Below the pieces are notes generated by a model. It made no database searches, was not told where the DNA came from, and saw only the letters and a program-made list of their open reading frames with translations. Both the position numbers and the translations under genes were made by a program. Positions 34,383 to 46,800 of a stretch of 64,000 bases of DNA are shown piece after piece (positions within the stretch are counted from its first letter, which is position 1; every line of letters begins with the position of its first letter). The stretch comes from Tanypteryx hageni (Eukaryota; Arthropoda; Insecta; Odonata; Petaluridae): contig CM054115.1 in assembly GCA_028673005.1 (NCBI GenBank), positions 192,208,370-192,272,369 of the forward strand, in the 5' to 3' direction.

Positions 34383-34632
34383 AAGAAGGGGGCGATTGCC
34401 CCAATTACCCCTCCCCCGTCTTGATTCCTCCTCTGCCGACAACCATACATTTTGAAAATCCCTACCCCCATCAGAATCTTTCTTTTCCTTGTCATACAGA
34501 ATTAATCTTCAGTGTAGAAACAATGGATGTTGCGCGGAATGAATTTAAGAATGTACCTGGTGGAGGGCAATGGGGTCCTCCAAGTGGAGGGCGATCGCCC
34601 CCATCGCCCCTCCCTTGGATCCGCCACTGCTC
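34383..34632. mobile_element. hAT-type MITE remnants
   Basis: The right end GGATCCGCCACTG at about 34,617-34,629 is the reverse complement of CAGTGGCGGATCC, a common hAT terminus, preceded by GGGCGATCGCCCCCATCGCC. A similar but decayed block (GGGCGATTGCCCC, CCCCTCCCCCGTC, TCCTCCTCTG) lies at 34,390-34,435 in the same orientation, suggesting two tandem or nested remnants. No transposase. Confidence 0.45.
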
Positions 34633-35555
34633 CCAACTAGCGATTACTTTTACCGCATATGTTTTAGATATTTTTTATTCGATTGTCCTTGAATTGGAAA
34701 TTTTATTCTATATATACAACTCTTCCTCTCCATTTCTCATCACATATTCAACTATTGTCTTGATCTTCAATGTGATTCCACGCTTACGATTATTAATAGT
34801 ACAAGATAATTTCCTTGAATAACTACATAACATTGTATGATTTCAGTCTGTTCACATTTATTTTTAGTTATCATTCTTTTGCTAATTAACTACTCTTCAA
34901 ATTTTTCCAGTATAAGGTAACAAATTAAAAGAAATTATTATTTCCCAACCTAAATGTAACTGTACACTAGTCATTATATTTCAATTATTCACGGATTCCT
35001 TATTTTCTCATTCCGAAATCTCGCTCCATTCTTCCAGCCTTATTGTTAGAAAGTACATTTTCCTTGGAATTAATTTGAATTGCTTTTCAACCTACTTATA
35101 TTTTCTCTCCCGCTGATTTTCATTTGATCCGTGGGATTCCATTCTCCGTGACGAATACTTGAAATCGGAATGATCGATTGCTAAACTCGGCCGCGATGTA
35201 TCCTGAATGTAATTTGTAATCAAAAGTGATATAATATTCCTGAAACTACCAAAGGTTCTACTGAAATTTCTTTTTATCATTAGTACAGTATTATAAAGAA
35301 AATTACAATGTGATTGACAATATATCACCTCCTTTAGAAATTTTTTGAAGCATATTTGCGCGAAGTTAAATAGCTAAATGGTTTCAGCAAATTTAAAAAT
35401 GGAAACAGTCACTTCTGATGTAAAGATTTCGCAAATATTGTTTCATTTTTAATTTATTTTTATGGAACTCCATTTGTCCCTTTTCTACCTGCGGCTGTTC
35501 TTTCTACATGATTAGAAATCTTTCCTATTCGTAGGGAGCTCTTGCTTCCCAATAC
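34633..35555. other. No supported gene
   Basis: AT-rich DNA with chance frames only. Confidence 0.5.
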
Positions 35556-36180
35556 GTGCACAGGTGGTACCCTTTTCGCCTGCCCTTTTTCTTGCTAGAC
35601 AAAATCCTTTCGACCACCGACTTAATCCCCTGCACCTGCATGATCCTTTCACTTAATTCGATACTCCCTCTCTGCCCCTGTTCCTTCTTTCTCTCCCTCT
35701 CTCTCTTTCTACATCCACAGCGTGGCGCCACTTTCTCCATCCCCTAATCTCCCCTAATCGCCTCTCTCTCTCCCCAAACACACCTCCACAATCCCGAAAC
35801 CATTCCTCAAATCGCAAAGGCACTCAGAGAGCGACTGCCCCAACCACTTATCCCTCCTACTAACCATCTCCCACTCACCACACCCTCTCACTCCACACCC
35901 TCTCCCCCTCTTTTCCCCGTCCACATGATACGTGACATTTTTATCAACTCTCGCTCTCCCCTTATCCTGCCATACTGCTTCTCCCGACCCTCTCCCATCA
36001 CTTTCACTTCATATTTACCCTTCCTCCTCCTCCTCACTATTCTCTACCTCCTTCTCTCACTTCTATTCCTCCTTCCTTCCTTCTCCCTTTCTTCTCTCCT
36101 CATTTAATCTTACCTCTTCCCTCTCTCTCTCTCTCACTTCCTATCTCCACCTCTCACTCCCTCTCCACACCAACGCAAAG
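35556..36180. repeat. Long pyrimidine-rich tract
   Basis: More than 600 bases in which C and T dominate the plus strand, with short (CT)n runs near 35,695 and 36,121. ORFs here are Ser/Leu/Pro translations of the tract. Confidence 0.75.
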
Positions 36181-36896
36181 GCATAAGCTACCGGTGATGT
36201 AAGTAATTCAGTTTTGATTGATTGGAACCTTTATTGGAACCTTTATTGGGGGTTAGGCACTGTTGAGACTTTCTACAACCTAACCGCGTATGTAGCTTGT
36301 ACATACAGTTAAGACTTGAGCTAAATATAACAAGCATGGACAATAGAAATATTATAAAGGAAATATAATAATATAACATTGGAAAAGTATTATACATAAC
36401 AATAATAATCATTACCAAAATAATTAGTCAAAAATCATGTTTATGAATCTAGCACATTTTCGGATGAAAATACGTTTGGCCTGCAATAGAATCAGGAGTA
36501 GGAGAAGGCCTATTAATGCCCAAGAAGATTTTAATTTCTAAATTATATAAAGCCTAAATATATTGATTATTATCGCACAAGTGTGATTTTCGCGGTCTGA
36601 ATTTATTTCGGTGCTAATAATTTTAGCATAGTTTCTACACTTTCGGAGGTTCTGCATTTATTTACTCGTCATTATCAAATGCATGACGGTAAAAACAATT
36701 TATCAGTCCTTATGAGCTACATTGGTCAGTCTTTTAAGTTCGTCTCCAGGCAAAATGATTATGCCTATATCTTCCATTAGTATGAACATTATATTTCCAT
36801 TTGCTTCATTTTATAAATTAGAGGTTCACAGCACATCACTTTGAACTATATTTGAGTTAAATTTGAGAAATTTGGTAATATGTTAATTCACTTGAA
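36181..36896. other. No supported gene
   Basis: A TTGGAACCTTTA direct duplication lies near 36,220-36,246. Otherwise ordinary AT-rich DNA up to the piggyBac end. Confidence 0.5.
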
Positions 36897-37180
36897 CCCA
36901 TTTGTACACACTGCCCCATAAATGGGGCGCTGCAGTTTTTTCTGTTTTTAAGTTTGGCAACACAAAAATCTGGGAAGAAATCTTACTCCAGTACTCTGCC
37001 TGTATGCCTTTAAGTTTATAGTATGGTTTTTGGTTTTGGCTCAAGTGCAGGTATAACGGCAGTGTCCTTAGAATGTCGCAAGGAAGTGTTACACAGGTAA
37101 CCATGAATAGCCAAGAGAAAAAGTGTTATTTCTGTTTACCTCTAATGAATCTTATATTTATTATGATTTATTTATTTGCT

Positions 37181-37249
37181 ACACACACACACACACGCAC
37201 GCACGCGCGGGTGCACACACACACACATACACACACATATATATATATT
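37181..37249. repeat. (CA)n/(TA)n compound microsatellite
   Basis: ACAC, GCAC and ATAT runs inside the piggyBac-like element's 5' region. Confidence 0.9.
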
Positions 37250-37429
37250 CGTTTTCAAACTGCGTTATAGATACAATATTTTTAAATTTGTTATTATAAA
37301 AAAATTATGCTTTTTCCATACCCCATTTTTGGGTAGTGGGCACAAATGCACATGTACTTTTACTCTTAAAATCTTCATACATTTTCATTGCTGAGGAGAT
37401 AACTCCCCTTCTGAAAATGAATTGGGATA

Positions 37430-38360
37430 TATTTAAACTAAATATGACGTTATATGGATCGGATAATCCACTTTAATCGAGTGAGGATAGTGCAGATGAA
37501 GATGAACTTGTTGTCGACATCGATCATCTCTCAGGAAATCAATTGCGGTCAGTAGTATCAGTAAGGTGGGTTGTGAAATTCTAAAAGAAATCATATGTGC
37601 CAAATATAAAGACGGTGAAGTATTTGATGTTCTGGTTTCAACTGAATCATCATCTAAAGTATTTTCTCCTGTTCGACGGAAATGGGAATACGTAGACATA
37701 CTTTGAAGATCTGTGAGTGTTCCTTCCAGTAAAAAAACTTTTTCCACTTCTCCAGTCAAGCTTTTTCAACTTTTTTTATGATTTTATTATCAACATGATA
37801 AGAGAGTTCACAAATAGTTATGCTCATAAAAAAGGCACTAATAATTGTGATGTGTCCGAAGTAAAAATAAAAGTAGCTATTGGAATTCTCCTTCTTAGTG
37901 AATATTGTCCATTTTTAAGGAGGAGAATGTTCTGGGAACAAAGTCCTGACACAAACAATGAAGCTGTTATTTCCGCTGTCACGGAATAGGTTTAAGGAAA
38001 TATTGCGATATATTCATGTTTGATACAATAATACGATGGACGAAAGTGACAAATTTGGAGTGTGGAGTGCAATAAAAGAAAATTGGTTACTGAATTTTCA
38101 AACAGAAGAAAAAGATTTATCAGGTAATTTGCACATGATTACCTATTATGGGAGACAGCACAAAACAGCTCATGCATGGCAAACCTATAAGATTCGGGTA
38201 AAAAATGTGGGCAATTTGTACCAAATTAGGGCATATAATTCAGGGTGAGCCGTACCAGGGTTCCCGAACAGGAAATGTATTTCCTCAGATAGAGATCGGG
38301 GGTTCAGTAGTTCTGGTTCTAATTTCAGAACAACCAGGGAATTATCAAAATTCTGACTCG
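37430..38360 (+). pseudogene. piggyBac transposase, N-terminal and catalytic part
   Basis: An acidic N-terminus (EDSADEDELVVDIDHL) is followed by FIINMIREFTNSYAH and IKVAIGILLLSEYCP, FWEQSPDTNNEAV, then RFKEILRYIHV in a shifted frame. MITYYGRQHKTAHAWQTYKI (38,130-38,190) is the block after the first catalytic Asp; the Asp itself is gone (GNLHMITYYG where relatives have an acidic residue). YQGSRTGNVFPQIEIGGSVV continues to about 38,330. Stops and frameshifts occur throughout. Family assignment is strong. Confidence 0.85.
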
Positions 38361-38365
38361 AATTA

Positions 38366-38373
<8 letters not shown>

Positions 38374-38403
<30 letters not shown>
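38374..38403. repeat. (TA)n microsatellite
   Basis: About 14 TA units after an A-run, at the left edge of the insertion in the piggyBac element. Confidence 0.9.
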
Positions 38404-38407
<4 letters not shown>

Positions 38408-38681
38408 TCCAATCACCCCTCTTTCCCCTCCCCCTTACCCCTCTTTCCCCTTCCCCTTACCCCTCTTTTCCCGAACCCCTAGCTCCAGTGTTACGCTTAT
38501 TTTAGTCTTCGTTTTTCTCTCGCTGAAGAAGGGCGTGTGTTGCCCGAAAGCTCCAAATTACAAGCCTTCCTCTATCGCTTTGGACGTCCACCACCGTATG
38601 ATAAGTGTTCACTGGCTCCTTCCTATCCCTCTCAACCTCTCGTTGCATTTATTTTATCATATTATTTCTTTTTCCGTATCG

Positions 38682-38740
<59 letters not shown>
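38682..38740. repeat. (TA)n microsatellite
   Basis: About 29 TA units. ORFs through it give Ile-Tyr repeats and are not real. Confidence 0.95.
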
Positions 38741-38743
<3 letters not shown>

Positions 38744-39109
38744 CTTTTCCCCTTAGAGCAGTATAAACCAAGCTCCGATATAACAATTTTAAGATATTTT
38801 AAAGTAATAAAGAAAGCATCACTGCACGATAGACTTGAGACTTCCTGTGTAAAAAAAATCGGGGAAAACCCGGGACTTCAATCTTCGCCAAATAAAATAT
38901 ATCCCGGAGGTAGGCATGCATGCAAACAGACAGGACCATTTCATAAGGCTGTTTCCTTTGGAAACCAGACTAAAAATTCGTTGGTCAGCATTTCATATAC
39001 GACACTTTTCGATAAAAAACTGCAATTTTTCCTCTTTCTACATAAAACATAATTGTTCTAATTATTTATTTTGGATCGGTAATACTAAAAAAATATGCTT
39101 TGATCACTA

Positions 39110-39325
39110 GTGTGGTAGTGTACTTCGATAATTTCTTTGCTTCATTGAAACTTTTGTACTCATTGAAAGAGCTAGGACATACTGGGGCGGCTACTATTAC
39201 GGCTAATAGGATAAAGAAATACACTAGTTTAGAGATGGCAGATATGAAAATAAAGAAACGCGGAAAATACGATCGGGCAACAGATGTAAACGTGGGACTG
39301 ACTCTAACGTGCATATTGTTAGTCT
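39110..39325 (+). pseudogene. piggyBac transposase, C-terminal part
   Basis: VYFDNFFASLKLLYSLKELG is the conserved block with the second catalytic Asp (FDNFF). It is followed by AATITANRIKKYTSLEMADM and KKRGKYDRATDVNVGLT. It directly continues the piece that ends at about 38,360. The third catalytic Asp and the Cys-rich C-terminal finger are not seen. Confidence 0.85.
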
Positions 39326-39755
39326 AAATAAAAAAAATGTAGTTCTGATGTATTTTGTATTGAATAATAATAATTCATATTTTAACTGTTTCTTTAATTA
39401 ATGTTTTAAAACATGAAATTTTCAAAATTGTACATCTAAAAGGTATTTTGTGCATTAGCTCTCTAATATATTTCATTTTGAAGTGTTGTGAATATACAAT
39501 AGCAATATAAATAACAATAAAACTTGTAAAAAATAAATAAACAGATTTATTAGCTCTAATTTAAAAAATTTCCTGAAATTTTCCATGTCACACTGTGGCC
39601 ACTGCCCCAAAAATGGGGCGACCATTATTAGGCAGTAAACACATAAAAAACATAATGAAAATATTTTATAATATATTTCTCATGCTATAAAAATCAATTT
39701 GCATAAAACAAAATAAAAATTTTGAAAATAAAAAATGTGGGCATAAATGGGTTAA

Positions 39756-40931
39756 CATAAGGAACTTCTTAGGATCAAAAATATTCCCGGTCATAGCAGA
39801 CTTTTTTCTCGTTTCAAATTATTCCCAACTTCATAGCTTATACCTATCTGCATAGGATCTTCGGATCACTTTATTCCATCAAAAATTTTTAGTCAAATTA
39901 AAATCCGTAATTGTTATTGGAGTGAACATTATAATTGTAAATATAAAAAATAAAATAAAAAGTGTGATATCCTAATATAGATGCTTAGAGAATGATTTTG
40001 GACTTTTAAATTTTCATTGCCGTCTGCAGGCACATCTTTAATCTCAATTCAAATTCCTCTACAAAGGAAAAATGGAAGTTTCACCTGTGGTTTCCAGGAT
40101 AGAACATTTGTTTGGAGACAGAATGATACTCCTTTTCCTTATCTCCCTTTTTGCGTGAATTAATTTTTTAATCAAAGGAATTGTAAAATCGTTGAATAAG
40201 AAAGAAATATTTTATAATTTTAAATAATCCTCTGCCCTTTATCTGATGGTGCATACTTTTCTTGCGCCTTAAACACATTTATTACATGATATCTGTTTCC
40301 AATATATTTCCGCTTAAGCGATTTAACTATTTTCTTAAATCAATCCCAATACAGCATAAAATAAACTCAGCGGTGAATTTACGACAGTAATTATATTTAA
40401 TATATTTATATAAATAAATATCTATATAACCTCCTATTCTAACCAAACTATTTAGTTTGTGAGCACACGTTTTTTATTAACGCAGTACCTATGTTTTATA
40501 TCTATTCATAGTTGCCTAATTATTTCAGAAAATGTTTTTGTAGATTGTTCTTCTCTTACGGCATATTCATTTGCGTATTTTTTTTAATTTTCAGCTATTC
40601 ATGACCGGTATGTTTTTTATATTTAATCGAATGATCAAATGTATTTACTTTTTGCTTTAAAAGTATGATTTGAATTATAGGGAATGAAAATTTTTGTTCA
40701 TTAATTTGAAAAGATTTGACCGTTCCAATGTCTCCGCCTCAATTACGTGTGCTTGGAGCTTTTAAGCGAGGAATGAACAAGATCCGGTCGTTAACTGTCT
40801 ACGAAATTCAATATTTTGCACAAAGGTATTCACCAAATCCATATCAATTTTCCTAAATAATTTATATTATTATTAGACCTGAAATAAGCATGTTAACCAT
40901 TTATTTGGAGATATTCGCAGCATTTTGAAAC

Positions 40932-40972
<41 letters not shown>

Positions 40973-41200
40973 GCTTTTACGGAAATTGAAAGTGTAGATG
41001 TTAGCAATGATCAAGTTACTCGCACGCTAGAGGGAGCCGATCAACTGCGTCACGTTACGCATTCGTTTTTAGTTCATCAAAAAGCAGGTTGATAACACAT
41101 CTATCTACTTAAATTCTTATATTATACATACACACACACATTAGATCATTTTCAGATTATCTAAACTGATTTTATTCGGATGAAGCAAACATTGGAATAC
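39756..41200. other. No supported gene; (TA)n at 40,933-40,967
   Basis: AT-rich. A short open stretch at about 40,729-40,828 (motif PPQLRVLGAFKRGMNKIRSL) ends at an AAG^GTATTC donor-like site but has no recognisable homology. Confidence 0.45.
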
Positions 41201-41329
41201 GGCGCGTTTCAAGGTTAATCACACCCGCTTAATTGGGAATTTGACTCTAGTTGACCACAATTGTACCGAAAAGCTATATGGATCTGAATAAATTCGGTCT
41301 GAAAATTCACCTGTCAAAGCTTCGAAATC

Positions 41330-41700
41330 CACTCCGTCGGTCACTGCCCTGCCACTCCCAATACACGCGATCTCTCTGCACTCACGCGACCTCCATTTCT
41401 CTCTCTCTCTCTCTGGGCATTTCCCTCTGCGCGGCATTTCTCTCTGCAGGGCATTTTCCTCTACTCTCTCGGGTCAATGCTCGGAACCAATTACTTCTAG
41501 CTCGTGATTCGTCAGAGAGATGGAGTGGGTGGGGGGGGGGGGTCGTCTTCCCTCATCCTCCTCTCCCTCTGCCTTATTCCGTCGACTTCTATAAGACCGA
41601 TGGTAACGGCCCCCTTCGCTACTCCATGTCATGCATCTCCGTGTTCATCATGGAAAAATCTGTAGAAATTATTATGTTAAGCCTGTGTTCCGTAAAATGA
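41330..41700. repeat. GC/CT-rich block with (CT)n and poly(G)
   Basis: (CT)n at 41,398-41,414, three GGCATTT-CTCT repeats to about 41,465, and a run of about 12 G at 41,531-41,542. The ORF across it (41,251-41,700) is not supported as a gene. Confidence 0.6.
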
Positions 41701-43180
41701 ATGACTTTCATACGAAACTTGTCGCCTTGTCCTCCAAAGGACCATTAACTTAGAGCAATCATTTGTTTCGAATCAATTTTTGAACATTTTGAAATTCATA
41801 CGGAAACGAAATGCTATCAGTCTCTCAGGAAAATTTTCGTTCTTGATAAGAGAAAAATTTGAGTATTTCCGATTCTAACAAATGCGTATTTTCGTAGTCC
41901 TGATAAAAATATCTCATGAGGTGTTCTATAGTCAATCGAGGGTATTATACATATCATTTCAGTGACCTATGATATAAAATCTAATAATTCAGCCTTGCAA
42001 TAGCCGAAGGCTTTTAGTTTATTTAAATTTTTATTCAAATACCAAACTATGAAATTTATCTCTTGTGTGAAATGTTGTTTGTTGTCATTTATGTAATTCC
42101 CTTGATTACATCTCCAAGAAACTTTCTCGGCTTATTCTCACAATCAGAACCATTCATCAACCTTGTTCCCTGTGAAAGATATTTATCTGATCACATATCC
42201 AAAAGAAGACACGGGTTCTGTCTCTTACGCTTTTGAATAACCAATCTTTATTAGGGGCTTATTTCAATTCTGTGATATTATTTAATTTACAATATTTCTT
42301 TATATACAAATTAATATTCGAATTCTTGATTACCCCACATATTTCCATGTGTAAATCAAGGTTCAGTCATTCAAATTTCAACTTTTGCTAAGGTTTAGCC
42401 TTGCGATTTATTTATTGTCATGGCATAAGACACTTTTATCGCAAATTGTATGCAATGCATGTTAAAAGGAATTGCTGGATCATTTGGGGTGTCAATTTTT
42501 ACGCGTGGGATAAAGTGAATGATTCCTGCAATAAAACCAGTAATGACTTCCAAAAATTAATGAAATTATTAATCTCATTTAATTAATCAATCACTCATCA
42601 TTGTCTCTCACATATCCAATCATATCCCACCCTACGTGCCTCTTATTTACGTTAAATAATTGTACATTTGGTTCTCAAGTTAAATCATAATGTTCTTTTT
42701 CAGATTCAATGAACTTGATTGTATTGTAAATTTAATTGAAATAAAATCGAAATTATATATAAATACCGATAATCAAATGAAACTTATACGTATACAGTAT
42801 CTATATTAATTTCATTTAACAAAAGACTTTCATTTAAATACTAACTAAAATTAATATAGCGTATTGTACACATTGAAGCTTTCTGTACTTTTCGAAGTAT
42901 TAAAGAAATTCTGATTTTAATTCTTACCCATACGTAAGTGAAGCTTGAGACGGAACTGTCTCATTTTACATTATTCTCTCGTAATACCAAAAGTACAGTA
43001 AAATAGTTAAACGATACGATACCCTCGGAGACACTGCTGCTGCCGACCACAAATCAAATAGCATACACTGGATAAATGTCACGAAATGTACTAACAATTA
43101 TATGGCAGTGACATAATACAAAGCACAAATATAGTACGATACTTATTAGAAATGTCCACTTGAAATCACAAATGATATGG
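41701..43180. other. No supported gene
   Basis: AT-rich. A small perfect inverted repeat TGAGAC-ggaact-GTCTCA lies at about 42,947-42,964. Confidence 0.5.
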
Positions 43181-43189
43181 AAAAGGGTT

Positions 43190-43490
43190 CGACTCGCAGA
43201 TCACCTTTCCCACAGCTGCGTTCGCTCCGCCGTCTTCGCTCTCTCTCCCGGTCTTATCTCGCTCTTCCCCTCTCCTTCACTGCTTCTGCTCATGGCGACG
43301 TTGTCGGCTCGCAACTAACGCCGTTTGCAGTCAGGTGCCGGTAGATTGCGCCGCACTCGCGAACGCTAATTGGTACTACCCGCGATATACTAGTGTCCTC
43401 TTCCGGGCTAATGTCTGTTGCTATAAAAGCAGGATTCCCACGAAAAAGGGTGCGTCGCACGCAGGGTGCGCTGCAAGCTTCAATGTGTAA
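43190..43490 (+). promoter_or_regulatory. Promoter-like GC-rich island or LTR core
   Basis: An abrupt GC-rich, CT-rich block in AT-rich DNA contains a good TATA box (GCTATAAAAGCAGG at 43,421-43,433). GC-rich text with repeated GGGTGCG motifs follows downstream. No coding start or paired LTR copy was found, so host promoter and solo LTR remain alternatives. Confidence 0.35.
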
Positions 43491-46010
43491 ACTGTTAAAC
43501 GAAGAGAATATGAAAGTTTATTCACTAACATTACTAACTATATGCTGTTTATAGTAACCATACAAACTCTGTAAACAAAACGACATTCACTTTGTGTAAT
43601 ATAATATAAGTACATTTATAAGCTGAACACGACTATTATTAGATATAAAGTGTTCCACCAGGTTGTAGCATTCCACTATTACTCCACAACCTCTACAGGA
43701 GGTTTTGAAAACTAACTACTCTTGGAAAAAGTCACCTCATCTTTTATAATAAAATAGCGATTTTCTAAGCGTTATTATATATTTGGCTAAAATCGATTGT
43801 ATAAATTAATTTCTGAGAAATATTCGTTCAAAGAGTGTAAAATTTATAAAGAAGCCAAAAGTCGAGTGAAAACAAAATGAAAAGCATTTTTATTAATACC
43901 CAGCTATTGGTAGGATATTTACGTCTTCTTAATATACGATATGGATTCATTTTATGTTAATAAAATTTCATAAATTCCCAAAACGTTTTCAAATATTATC
44001 CCAATATAACGTTTTCAAAGTCATTTAAATCTGTAATTATCTTTCATTCAATCGCATATTTCGGTTTATGTATGTAAATTTAAAAAAGTAATTTGTCTTA
44101 AAAATTTTAAGTTATATTTATCCTTTATTCTAGTTTTATTTTCATTGCGTTAAAATTAGCAAAATGAAAGTCGCTTATTTTGTTACTCGATGAAAATGCA
44201 TTAACATTAAAACCTCTCTCTATAGTATATATGGAAAATATTATTGCGTATTTACTAACTAGAAAAGGAAGTAAAACTTATATTTTACGGTGGTACTTAA
44301 CTGAACGCAAGAATTCCCTAAAACTATAACCTTAATACAAGGACTTATACAACAATCTTCAAATAATGAAAATTTGTTTTTTTAATGAATCTTTATAAAG
44401 TAAAATAATTGAATGAAGACATTGCACGTGTTTTGTTTGTTTTAAGAATAAAATCTACTTCAAATCTGATCTAAGAACATACTTGACTCTAACCAGTTTT
44501 TATATAAATTAAGAAAATACATTGTGCCTAAACATTACCACTAACGATTTTTCAAGATATAATTATATATCACTCTCTCTTAATTTATATATAAATCCAA
44601 AATACTTTGACATTTATTTTGTAATTATAAATGGAATTAACCACCAAAATACTCTAATGTTATTGGTTAAAATGATAGAAAGGATAAATCCAGAAGGTTT
44701 TACAAACTATACGGGATTGATTACGTAAACGCTGATAGTTTCCATTTGATATTTAGCACGGGAACGAAAGAAATTATTTTATCTACATTCGAACAAATAG
44801 TTTAATTCTAGATATTAAATCGGTATTCCAATGTCTGCGTGGTGGAAACATAAAGCTGCATTATATTGCTAATTCGTTCCAAATTGGTTGCGATTGGCTC
44901 GGTGTTGTAAAAATATGCCCATTTCATAGGCAAAGATGATTTACATTGTAATGAACGCAACTCGAATTGTGTGCGGATTCGTGTTCTGTTATTGAATGTT
45001 AGCGGAAGTAACACCGACTGAGCAAAGGCATTATCAGTATTGTTTACAAACTCATTAATTCCCACTAGTGCTACCAAGATGTAATTTTTTTTCATCTTAA
45101 TATATAACTGAAAGGAAAATGATTTTTCCAAAAAGCTTGGTGGGATCCAATATTATTAAAAAGGAATTATAGCTTCTGAAAAATTATTTCGGAAATTGTT
45201 CAAGCGATTTTGCTTATTACTCAATTTAAGATTTCATAATTCCTTTATGTAATATTTTATTAATTTGTTTGTCCAACAAAAAATGTAGATTTAAAGGGAA
45301 ACTATAGTCAACATTATAGACAGGAGTAAAAACATGATAATTGTGAGAAGGTAAATGTGGAAGTTTTATAAATTATTCCTATTTCATTAACTGATATATT
45401 ATTAAGTTCTTATTTTTCTAATAAATGTAAGTGGAAAGCTGAATAATTGAATAGTTCATCTGGAATAATGTTTCTGTATAATCTCTCAGGACAGATTATC
45501 TCAACAGAGAACCAACGTTATGTAAAAATGACTTCAAAATTCAAGCAATCACATAATTATATTAATAGGCGAAAAGATTTTCGTGACTATTTACGGGTGA
45601 TAGCGCTTAGAAAAGTTAAAATCTTAAATTACATCTACCACTAAAGAAAATCCTAAATTCATTCGTTATAATACGTATACAAGTATTTAATAACTACTGT
45701 ATTGTCCGTCATATGCCGGGTGTAAGTTACTATATTGTTGAACAACCCGTCGTACGACTGGTAATCCAACTGAAACCATATATCAAAAGTAATAGTAACT
45801 CGTTATCATGGATAATCATAAAATTAGTTTATATTTCAGTGTAATTGTCCGTTAAAATTCAACGAAGGATTTAAAAATGAATAATTACAACTGTTATTAC
45901 TGAATAAGAACCGACATAAAATTTGCTAAAATAGAGATTCGGGAGAATTTTTTTCTCATTCTTGTTTACTCCAAAGATGGGCCCCTTGTCAAAAATTATT
46001 AATAATAATA
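43491..46010. other. No supported gene
   Basis: AT-rich. The 107-codon minus frame at 44,808-45,131 has mixed composition but no recognisable domain or start context. Confidence 0.5.
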
Positions 46011-46014
46011 TTCC

Positions 46015-46345
46015 CTCACTATCTAATTCCTTCCCTCTCCCTCCCTCTCTCTCCCTCCCTCACTCTTCCTCCCTCACTCTCCTTCCCTCACTCTCCCTCC
46101 CTCATTCTCCCTCCCTCACTCTCCCTTCCTCAACCTCCCTCCCTCACTCTGTTTCTCATTTCTCCCACCTTCCCATTTATAATTCTCTTCTGTCCCAATC
46201 CATAGCTCTCCCTAGTTTTCTCCGTATACCCCCCCTCTTTCCTCCCATCCTTTTCTAATTCTATACCTCCCTTACTTTCTATGTACCTTCCATTCTATAT
46301 CCCTTCCTTCCTATCTCCCTCCTTACAACCCTCTCTTTCTTACTC
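46015..46345. repeat. CCCTCACTCTCCCT-type tandem simple repeat
   Basis: Irregular tandem CCCTCACTCTCC units at 46,030-46,150 within a longer pyrimidine-rich stretch. Confidence 0.8.
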
Positions 46346-46734
46346 TACGTCTATATAGTCGTTTAGATATGCAAAATAATCCTAACTAAATTCCAGTATC
46401 ATTAGTATTACGTAATTTTGCGAAAAATCCTATAAAAATTTAAAGCAATATATGCACTTGTATATATTACACCTATGCCGGTAGAGATGGTAGAGACAAC
46501 AATTTACTCTCGAAGTTTAACAATGACATGTTCGGCAAGAAAACATCACGTTAAAAAGCCAATATTTCCCCAAAATATGTGACTTAAATGTTTAATATGA
46601 GAGATTTCGAACGGTAAGTGTAAAAAAAAGAATAGAATAAAAAACGTAATTAATTTTCCTAAAACAGTTCAAATTCGAAGATCGTACGTTTATTATTTCT
46701 AATTTTAATTTCCAAAAGAATTAAAGCCTGTACT

Positions 46735-46800
46735 TTAACCCCTCAAGCCCGGAGGAGATTTATTGAATCCCACCCGTACGGCCGGATGTGGTTTTTAAAT
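46735..46800. mobile_element. Possible piggyBac-type terminus
   Basis: TTTAACCCCTCAAGCCCGGA contains TTAA followed by CCCC and a GC-rich lead. ACCCGTACGGCCGGATG lies 45 bp inside. No opposite end was located. Confidence 0.3.

Larger units (their letters stand above)
38365..39100. mobile_element. Insertion inside the piggyBac transposase
   Basis: Transposase homology stops at about 38,360 and resumes at about 39,115. The intervening DNA has a poly(A)-(TA)n start, C/T-rich CCCTCTTTCCCC repeats, the block CTGAAGAAGGGCGTGTGTTG and a second (TA)n run. The CTGAAGAAGG text resembles sequence downstream of Penelope-like ORFs, but this is only a resemblance. No target duplication was confirmed. Confidence 0.5.
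36897..39751 (+). mobile_element. piggyBac-like transposon, nearly complete but dead
   Basis: The left end CCCATTTGTACACAC at 36,897 follows TGAA (one change from TTAA). The right end on the minus strand, CCCATTTATGCCCAC at 39,751, is followed by TTAA at 39,752-39,755. These are piggyBac-type termini (TTAA^CCC). A subterminal GCCCCAT-ATGGGGC palindrome lies near each end (36,913-36,928 and 39,604-39,619). The interior contains broken transposase frames in the correct order, interrupted by a roughly 0.7 kb insertion. Element length is 2855 bp including that insertion. Confidence 0.85.

Noticed and set aside
38535..39052. 171-codon and 68-codon plus ORFs
   Set aside because: Both run through a (TA)n microsatellite and the insertion/piggyBac junction region; they are not coherent proteins.
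44808..45131. 107-codon minus ORF as a host gene
   Set aside because: Mixed composition but no motif, splice context or neighbouring exon that I can support.
45962..46258. 98-codon Ser/Leu/Pro ORF
   Set aside because: Translation of CCCTCACTCTCC tandem repeats.
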